Source of the DNA: Deltaproteobacteria bacterium
Lineage (GTDB): Bacteria > Myxococcota_A > UBA796 > UBA9615
Length of the DNA stretch: 37,710 bases
Assembly (NCBI GenBank): GCA_002724675.1
Contig: PBPL01000135.1
Location: 1-37,710, forward strand
Reading direction: 5' to 3'
In this document: one piece after another, positions 32,247-37,710 of the stretch
How the letters are laid out: the number at the start of each line of letters is the position of its first letter
Numbering within the stretch: position 1 is the first letter of the stretch
Translations under genes and position numbers: made by a program
The notes under the pieces: model-generated
The model's input: only the letters and a program-made list of their open reading frames with translations
Told to the model about the DNA's origin: nothing
The model's database searches: none

Positions 32247-34330
32247 AATTTGTCCGCTCCACCGGACTGCTCGGGAGTCGCCGGACTCGTGGAGTCATCG
32301 TCGGCATCCGCGGAATCGTCGTCGTCCGACACGGAGTCATCGTCGGCATCCGCGGAATCGTCGTCGTCCGACACGGAGTCGTCGTCGTCCAAAGCGGAGT
32401 CATCGTCATCGCCGGAGGCCGAGTCGTCGTCGTCTCCGGGGGAATCGCCGTCATCCGTCAAGGCAGGAGCCGATGCAGATGCAGCATCAGAGGAGGTCTC
32501 CGCTCCGACGGACTCATCTCCAGTGCCCACCTCCGCTGACGAGTCAGCGCTGTCAGGGTCCGTCGCCGGGGTTCGCGCACTGGTCTCTCCCTCCGACGAA
32601 GCCGGCTCAGCCCCACCTTCGGGGGGGTCGTCAACGACAACAAACTCCACTCGTCGATTCGCGGCACGCCCCTCTTTGCTCTCGTTACTCTCACGGGGAC
32701 GGCTAAAGCCATAGCCGGCACTGTCTAGCCGGCTGGGAAGCGAGGTGACATCCTGCGCCTGGTCTAAGAGGTACAAACGTACGGCAGCAGCGCGCTCTTC
32801 CGATAGCTTCTGGTTGAACTCAGCCTGCCCCACTGAGTCCGTGTGCCCTTCGACTCTCACCCGGACATCCGGCTGACTTCGGAGAATCCGTAGGACCTCA
32901 TCCAGCACTGTCGAGCTGGCCGGCAGCAAGCGAGCAGATCCTGACCGGAAACGGATGCGCTGCTTGATGACGATTCGTTCTCTCGTGAACTCGGCCACCG
33001 CTTCGTCTTCCGGACAACCATCCTCGTCCTGATTCCCATCCCGGTCCTCGGCCTCTTCCGGACAGAGGTCGTCGGCATCCGCGACCCCATCCTGGTCATT
33101 ATCGAGCTCGGGACATCCATCATCATCCAGCCAGCCATCCAAGTCTTCTGCGACGTTCGGACAGACATCCTCCGTATCTAGGAGGCCATCACCATCGTTG
33201 TCATCATCTGGACAACCGTCCTCATCCTCAAACTCATCTCGGTCTTCTGGGTCGTCAGGACACGCATCCTCTTCATCCGCGATTTCGTCGCCGTCGTTGT
33301 CCGGATCAGGACAACCATCGTCATCTTGGAACTCATCGAAGTCCTCGGGGTCCTTCCTGCACTGGTCCGCCTTGCCCGCAAGGCCATCGCCATCCAGATC
33401 CCGTGGCGGCTGCTTCGTCCATCGGGCACCCACAAAAAACCGCCAGGTGGGTGTAGGGACTCCAGTGCCCAGACCGATGCCCACTCCCCCGAACGCGCCA
33501 AAGCCCAGAGGGAATTGGTAGCCACCACCGGTCACGACCTCGCCATAGAACTCGTCCTGCTCCTCGAATGGGCTCTCTGCCCGAACCGCGCTGGTGAAAG
33601 CGAGTCCAGCCTCCCATTTGGCCTTTTCCGGCCTCACCACAGCGCCGAGTCGAAGCGTCGCCTTGTGATGGTCCACAATGTTCAGCAGCTCCGTTCGTCT
33701 CTGCAATCGAAGACCAAAGGCACCCGAGAGAACGACAGGACCCACACGACGGCCGACGAGAAGCCGCGGCTCGGCAGCCACCGAACCCGTGCCCATGTAC
33801 GCAGCTGCTCGACCGGTGGGCAGGCTGACCGGAAGGGAGAATGCCAGCGAGACCGGTGGCTTGACCGAACCGATTGCCTCATCAGCATCCAGTATCCGCA
33901 CCTTGGGCCGGACGATCAGATCGCCAAGACCTGCCGACGCAACTTCTCCTAGGCGAAAGCCTGGAAGCAGCGCCTCCTGGTGCACCACAATCGGCACAAC
34001 GACCCCAACCTCAACCCAACGAAACAGTCCAATAGCCGCACCAATATCAAGGGCCTGCCTGTTGGATACGAGCTCTCGTATCACTTCGTTGGTGTCTGGG
34101 TCGAGAATCGAAAGGGGGGATTCCAGGTGGTGAAAGTAGAAGCCTGCATGCACATCCAGGTGCCCAAGTAGAGAGCCCGACTCCACAGACAACACACCCT
34201 TTCCCGCTGGATCCAAGTGGAAGGGGTTCACGTCTATGGAGGTGTTTCGCGCCTGTGGGTGCTCCTGTGCTTGCGCGCTACCCCCAAGAACCACCCACAA
34301 GGACACAAGCAGTGCCAACCACTGAATCAC
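32228..34330 (-). CDS. OmpA-family outer-membrane protein with TSP3 repeats and Asp-Ser tail
   Basis: 700 residues from a GTG overlapping the upstream TGA by four bases (GTGA). A signal peptide (about 1-22, ending SAQAQ) is followed by a beta-strand-rich part likely to be an outer-membrane barrel (about 23-304). Residues 310-440 carry TSP3-type calcium repeats such as DLDGDGLAGKADQCRKDPED and DNDGDGLLDTEDVCPNVAED. The OmpA C-terminal peptidoglycan-binding domain follows (about 450-567), with EGHTDSVGQAEFNQKLSEERAAAV and GYGFSRPRESNESKEGRAANRRVEF. The tail (about 568-700) is low complexity and ends in repeated DDDDS units. Such a tail after OmpA is unusual. Role: probable link between outer membrane and peptidoglycan with calcium-stiffened spacer. 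Confidence 0.92.
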   Translation of the reverse strand: MIQWLALLVSLWVVLGGSAQAQEHPQARNTSIDVNPFHLDPAGKGVLSVESGSLLGHLDVHAGFYFHHLESPLSILDPDTNEVIRELVSNRQALDIGAAIGLFRWVEVGVVVPIVVHQEALLPGFRLGEVASAGLGDLIVRPKVRILDADEAIGSVKPPVSLAFSLPVSLPTGRAAAYMGTGSVAAEPRLLVGRRVGPVVLSGAFGLRLQRRTELLNIVDHHKATLRLGAVVRPEKAKWEAGLAFTSAVRAESPFEEQDEFYGEVVTGGGYQFPLGFGAFGGVGIGLGTGVPTPTWRFFVGARWTKQPPRDLDGDGLAGKADQCRKDPEDFDEFQDDDGCPDPDNDGDEIADEEDACPDDPEDRDEFEDEDGCPDDDNDGDGLLDTEDVCPNVAEDLDGWLDDDGCPELDNDQDGVADADDLCPEEAEDRDGNQDEDGCPEDEAVAEFTRERIVIKQRIRFRSGSARLLPASSTVLDEVLRILRSQPDVRVRVEGHTDSVGQAEFNQKLSEERAAAVRLYLLDQAQDVTSLPSRLDSAGYGFSRPRESNESKEGRAANRRVEFVVVDDPPEGGAEPASSEGETSARTPATDPDSADSSAEVGTGDESVGAETSSDAASASAPALTDDGDSPGDDDDSASGDDDDSALDDDDSVSDDDDSADADDDSVSDDDDSADADDDSTSPATPEQSGGADKLWTPDP
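32291..32374 (-). repeat. Exact 42-bp tandem duplication in the OmpA tail
   Basis: The 42-base unit at 32291-32332 is repeated without change at 32333-32374. It encodes VSDDDDSADADDDS. Shorter imperfect copies of the DDDDS coding unit lie on the 3' side of the plus strand to about 32440. Because the duplicate is identical at the DNA level, it looks recent and may vary in copy number. Confidence 0.9.
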
Positions 34331-37293
34331 TTGCGCCCATCCGTCCCTCGAGATGGCTCAGCAATCCCACAACGCCGGCGACTCCGGAGACCGTGCAGTG
34401 CTACCAGCCACAGCAAAACAACCCCAGACCAACCCATAGGCTTCACGGCGACACTGCACCCACTGGCGGCGCAACCTGGTCCACCACTGACACGACCTGC
34501 GAGCCAACCCGGCTGATCATCGACCGGGTCCAGCGGGTCCGTTCCATACTCCGCAACCTCGAGGTCATCGGACAGGCCCCCATCATCGGAGTCCAAGTCG
34601 CGGAAGTCTGCGACACCATCCCCGTCTGTATCTACTGGGGGTGTCCGGAGGTCATAGTCACCCGCCTCATCCAGGTCAGTGATGCTGTCCCCGTCGGAGT
34701 CCAGGTCTAGGGCATCAAAGACGCCGTCAGCATCGGCATCTGGCGGAGGCAGATCCACGGTCCAATTGGAACCCAACACCTCATCGCCGTCCGAAATCAT
34801 GTCGTCATCGGTGTCCGGATCGAACGGGTCCGTACCCACCGCCCACTCCTGGCCATTGAGAAGACCATCACCATCGGGGTCAGCAATCCAGTCATCCCGG
34901 CCATCCAGTGGATCGGTTCCATCGGTCAACACCTCGCCGCCATCATCGACACCTCCGAAATCAGTGTCCGCGACTCGCGGATCGGTCTCGGCGTCGAGCA
35001 GCCCCCACAGCCCATCGAGGTCCACGTCCTCCTGACCATCGAACAACCCGTCGTCATCGGTATCGGGATCCAGGGGGTTGCATTCGCTGGGAGCAATCGC
35101 TCCGTCCTTGTTGGCGTCCTCGATGCCGTCGGGCAACAGGTCTCCATCGCTGTCCGGTGCCATGGGGTTCGTGGTCGTCGACGGATCAGCATCGGCGACC
35201 AGCCCAACCTCGAGACCGTCCTCCAAGCCATCCGAGTCCGTGTCGGCGCTTCGTGGGTTGGTTCCCAACTCCAGCACCTCCTGTCCGTCTCGTAGCCCGT
35301 CGCCATCGGTGTCTGACGAGAATGGATTGGACAGGTCATCGGCCGATTCGCTCCATTCATCCGCACCCACAAGCTCCCAAACACCATCCCCGTTGGAGTC
35401 CTCGACTCCATCGCGAAGCCCATCGGAGTCCGTATCCGTGTTGGTCGGGTCCATCTCTTCGCCCGCCGCCCACAGACCATCGAGGTTCACATCTTCGGCT
35501 CCATCGGGGACACCATCGCCATCGGAATCAGCAGCGTTGGGATCGCTAGACAACCCGGTACCGTAGACACTCCACACCTCCGTGCCGTCCAACAAGAGGT
35601 CGTCGTCCGTGTCTGCATCGCAAGGACTAGTCCGAGCTACGGCAGGCTGACCGTCGAGACCATCGGGCAGGCTGTATTCTTCCAGTGCCGTGAGCCCATC
35701 CCCATCTAGCTGCAGATCCCAGGAAGCGTCCTGAGGGTTCAGTGGATCGAGCGTTCCCAAAGAGTTGGGAGCACAATTCGCAGGGTCTGAGTAGTAATGC
35801 TCCCACCCATCATCCATGCCATCATCGTCTGTATCCGGATCCGTCGGGTCCGTCTCGCCAGCATCCACGGTCCCATTGCCATTGGCATCCTCTGTAAAGC
35901 CTGACCACACCGGGCCATCAGACAAGCCGTCTCCGTCCGAATCAATCGACAGCGGGTTCGTCGCGGAAGTGGGGTCCAGGTCAGCAACAAAGACGTTCAT
36001 TGCTGTCGCGTCGGGGTCACTGGTGGAGAGCTGTGGGCTCGCCAATCCCAGCTCCACACCGTCGGTCAAGCCGTCGCCATCGCTGTCCAACTCCAAGGGG
36101 CTTGGGCCCCCCTCGGGGCCCGGGGCGCTGGGATACAGAGAACTCTCGAGCACCCCTCCCTCGTTGCCATCCAACAGGCCATCATCATCCGTATCGGCAT
36201 CCGTCGGATCCGTCTGATAGCGGTCGGTGAGCGGCAAGCGTTCCTCTGCGTCGCTCAACCCATCGCCATCGGTGTCCACGTCGGCCGGATCCGTCTCCCC
36301 CACATCAACGACACCATTCCCGTCGATGTCTTCGTTCCGATCGGAGAGACCATCGCCGTCAGAGTCGACAGCGGCATCGCTGCTGTCGGAGGGGTCGGTC
36401 CCGTCGGTGAACTCCACGGGATCGTAGATACCGTCTCCGTCGGTGTCAGCGAGACATGGGTCCGTCAGGGGGGACAACTCCTCATCACCATCAAGGAGCC
36501 CGTCATGATCTGAGTCGGGCCATCGGAGATCGAGGCAAGGGTACTCGCCGGACTCAATCAGACTTCGCTCGACTCCATCCTCCAACAAGTCTCCATCCGT
36601 ATCCGGGTTGTAAGGGTCCGTCCCGTACTGAAGAATCTCCAGGCCATCATTCAGCCCGTCATTGTCGGTGTCCGGGTCGGTTGGGTCGGTCTCGTCGCCG
36701 GCGGAGGCTTGGTACGAATCATCTCCGTTCACGTCGAAATCAAAGAACGCGTCACCGTTGGCGTTCTCGACGCCATCCTCCAGGCCATCGCCATCCGAGT
36801 CCGGGTTCTGATCACTGGTACCAAGAGCGTTTTCCACAAAGAGCGAGAGGCCATCACCATCGGCATCCAGCCGGTCATCGGAGCTATCCAGTGGGTTGGT
36901 GCCATGAACAAGCACCTCAGTGCCGTCGTCAACACCCCCAAAGTCAGTGTCCGTGTTGAGCGGATCCGTGCCCTGGATGGACTCGCTGTGATCCGAGAGG
37001 CCATCCCCATCGGTGTCGCTGGCGTTGGGATCGGTGCCCGCCAACACTTCGTCGAGATCGGAAATGAAATCCTGATCCGTATCGATGGTGGTGGGATCGG
37101 TGCCGTGCAGTTCTTCATCAGCGTTGGCTAGACCATCCAAATCGGGATCGCCATCTGCCACCTGTGCAAGCGTCCCGAAGTACAGCAGCTCCCAGTCGTC
37201 ATCGAGGCCATCACCATCACCATCTTCGCCAAAGACCAGCCCCGGCAGAAACAAGCCTGCTAGGAACAACAACCTGGCCAGACGCAGCGGCAT
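34327..37293 (-). CDS. Giant TSP3-repeat (calcium-binding type) surface protein
   Basis: 988 residues from ATG 37293, which has GGAG five bases upstream (an upstream TTG/ATG-like extension to 37326 exists but breaks the signal peptide). The signal is MPLRLARLLFLAGLFLPGL. Almost the whole mature protein is TSP3-type repeats of the form DTDGDGLSDxxE...GTDPxxxDTD, more than 25 by eye, each with several acidic calcium ligands, giving a very acidic stalk. The C-terminus has GPGCAASGCS, a hydrophobic helix (WSGVVLLWLVALHGL) and RSRRR, resembling a MYXO-CTERM surface-sorting tail, followed by a short extra extension of about 15 residues. Its stop overlaps the GTG of the OmpA gene. Probably a surface stalk or adhesin; partner unknown. 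Confidence 0.9.
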   Translation of the reverse strand: MPLRLARLLFLAGLFLPGLVFGEDGDGDGLDDDWELLYFGTLAQVADGDPDLDGLANADEELHGTDPTTIDTDQDFISDLDEVLAGTDPNASDTDGDGLSDHSESIQGTDPLNTDTDFGGVDDGTEVLVHGTNPLDSSDDRLDADGDGLSLFVENALGTSDQNPDSDGDGLEDGVENANGDAFFDFDVNGDDSYQASAGDETDPTDPDTDNDGLNDGLEILQYGTDPYNPDTDGDLLEDGVERSLIESGEYPCLDLRWPDSDHDGLLDGDEELSPLTDPCLADTDGDGIYDPVEFTDGTDPSDSSDAAVDSDGDGLSDRNEDIDGNGVVDVGETDPADVDTDGDGLSDAEERLPLTDRYQTDPTDADTDDDGLLDGNEGGVLESSLYPSAPGPEGGPSPLELDSDGDGLTDGVELGLASPQLSTSDPDATAMNVFVADLDPTSATNPLSIDSDGDGLSDGPVWSGFTEDANGNGTVDAGETDPTDPDTDDDGMDDGWEHYYSDPANCAPNSLGTLDPLNPQDASWDLQLDGDGLTALEEYSLPDGLDGQPAVARTSPCDADTDDDLLLDGTEVWSVYGTGLSSDPNAADSDGDGVPDGAEDVNLDGLWAAGEEMDPTNTDTDSDGLRDGVEDSNGDGVWELVGADEWSESADDLSNPFSSDTDGDGLRDGQEVLELGTNPRSADTDSDGLEDGLEVGLVADADPSTTTNPMAPDSDGDLLPDGIEDANKDGAIAPSECNPLDPDTDDDGLFDGQEDVDLDGLWGLLDAETDPRVADTDFGGVDDGGEVLTDGTDPLDGRDDWIADPDGDGLLNGQEWAVGTDPFDPDTDDDMISDGDEVLGSNWTVDLPPPDADADGVFDALDLDSDGDSITDLDEAGDYDLRTPPVDTDGDGVADFRDLDSDDGGLSDDLEVAEYGTDPLDPVDDQPGWLAGRVSGGPGCAASGCSVAVKPMGWSGVVLLWLVALHGLRSRRRCGIAEPSRGTDGRK

Positions 37294-37327
37294 CGGAGCT
37301 CCATTCAAGAACGGCCTAGAGAGCATA

Positions 37328-37348
37328 CCCCGGGCCCAACCCGGCCCC
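37328..37348 (-). other. G-quadruplex-type motif in the leader of the TSP3-OmpA operon
   Basis: On the minus strand four G-runs (4, 3, 3, 4) are separated by loops CC, TT and CCC, fitting the G3N1-7 pattern. It lies 35 to 55 bases before the ATG at 37293, inside the probable transcribed leader. The same bases can form a CCGGG/CCCGG hairpin. In GC-rich DNA such motifs occur by chance, so function is uncertain. Confidence 0.4.
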
Positions 37349-37510
37349 TAAGCAGTCACCAGGACGCGAACGCCAGGACCCGCCGGGACCACTGGCAAGA
37401 CCCACGACTCACACTGGTGATGGCCGGCATGATCCACACGGGGACATCGGTGCCCGAAAAGAGCCTTCGCTAGCCTGGTAGAGTGACATTCCACGGGAGG
37501 ACCGTAAGGC

Positions 37511-37710
37511 ATGGCACTGCACACCATTACTTCCCAAGCCCTTCGACTCCTGGTCCTTCTGTGCCTACTCGTGGCGGCTCCCGCCTGTGATGGTGAGAGA
37601 AGAGACGACGACACGGGCGACGACGACACCACAGGCGACGACGACACGGGCGACGACGACACCACGGGCGACGACGACACGGGCGACGACGACACCACAG
37701 GCGACGACGA
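37511..37710 (+). CDS. Lipoprotein with Asp-Thr-Gly tandem repeats (3' end cut by window edge)
   Basis: 66 codons are visible. The ATG is preceded by GGGAGG ten bases upstream. The signal peptide ends LVAAPAC (Cys26) and is followed by DGERR and then an 11-residue repeat (DDDTGDDDTTG) running off the edge. The mature domain is outside the window, so function cannot be given. The same design, lipidated Cys followed by an Asp-rich spacer, is seen in the lipoprotein at 24482-25183. It is divergent from the TSP3-OmpA-SGNH operon, sharing a 217-base upstream gap that shows no clear operator. Confidence 0.8.
   Translation, partial: MALHTITSQALRLLVLLCLLVAAPACDGERRDDDTGDDDTTGDDDTGDDDTTGDDDTGDDDTTGDD
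37604..37702 (+). repeat. 33-bp tandem repeat, three full units plus a partial one
   Basis: Units start at 37604, 37637 and 37670 and continue past 37702. Each encodes DDDTGDDDTTG and is itself a 15-base plus 18-base subunit pair. Units differ only by single bases (for example CACAGGC against CACGGGC). The array is in frame and lies directly after the lipidation site. Confidence 0.9.

Noticed and set aside
32291-32374. Short direct repeats considered as a CRISPR array or integration site
   Set aside because: The 42-bp units are contiguous without spacers, in frame, and encode a simple acidic tail.
34679-36427. Several long plus-strand frames with Ser/Pro-rich translations opposite the TSP3 gene
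   Set aside because: They are antisense reflections of the Asp-rich repeat codons (GAC/GAT read backwards as GTC/ATC and shifted to TCC/TCG). No start signal and no sensible protein.
37294-37510. Search for an operator in the divergent gap at the right
   Set aside because: Apart from the G-run motif, no clear dyad or promoter pair could be supported.
37348-37698. Minus-strand frame made of repeated SSPVVSSSPV
   Set aside because: A shadow of the in-frame 33-bp Asp-Thr-Gly repeat on the plus strand, which has a ribosome binding site, signal peptide and lipobox.

Overview
The window looks like a chromosomal segment from a GC-rich, Gram-negative bacterium of the former Deltaproteobacteria, most plausibly Myxococcota or a close relative. 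This is inferred from the protein types, not from any marker gene. The clues are: many lipoproteins with Asp-rich linkers just after the lipidated cysteine; two FG-GAP/ASPIC-UnbV proteins opening with a Cys/Asp motif of the MopE type; large thrombospondin type 3 (TSP3, Asp-repeat) proteins; C-terminal tails resembling MYXO-CTERM sorting signals; and frequent GTG/TTG starts. No rRNA, tRNA, CRISPR array, insertion sequence or phage gene was seen. Coding density is very high and no gap between genes exceeds 300 bases.

Layout. 1-3839 (minus): a membrane-anchored SGNH/GDSL protein running off the left edge, preceded by a polytopic membrane protein fused to a beta-propeller-like domain. 3921-8848 (plus): an apparent operon of a membrane-anchored small protein, a thioredoxin-fold lipoprotein, an unknown lipoprotein and a TPR plus type I phosphodiesterase/alkaline-phosphatase-superfamily protein. 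8866-10425 (minus): a GT-C-like polytopic membrane protein. 10652-12872 (plus): rocD and argF, both acting on ornithine. 12899-17108 (minus): msrB followed by two tandem FG-GAP/UnbV lipoproteins. 17178-22716 (plus): a putative secreted metallopeptidase, a propeller-like lipoprotein, a lipase-like lipoprotein and a Spy-like coiled-coil protein. 22713-25183 (minus): an Asp-rich lipoprotein and a TMTC-like membrane glycosyltransferase with TPRs. 25334-30090 (plus): a lipoprotein with a carboxypeptidase-regulatory-like domain, a double hairpin, a membrane-embedded spermidine-synthase-like protein and an isocitrate/isopropylmalate dehydrogenase family enzyme. 30120-37293 (minus): a likely three-gene operon of a giant TSP3 protein, an OmpA/TSP3 outer-membrane protein and an SGNH/TPR protein, joined by short overlaps. 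37511-37710 (plus): the start of an Asp-Thr-Gly repeat lipoprotein cut by the right edge.

The dominant theme is the cell envelope. About 20 of the 25 genes encode exported, lipidated or membrane proteins, many with calcium-binding-type Asp repeats. Only rocD, argF, msrB and the decarboxylating dehydrogenase are ordinary soluble enzymes. The groups that look least like textbook operons are the TSP3-OmpA-SGNH operon, the thioredoxin/phosphodiesterase lipoprotein operon and the tandem FG-GAP pair. No defence or mobile system was recognised.
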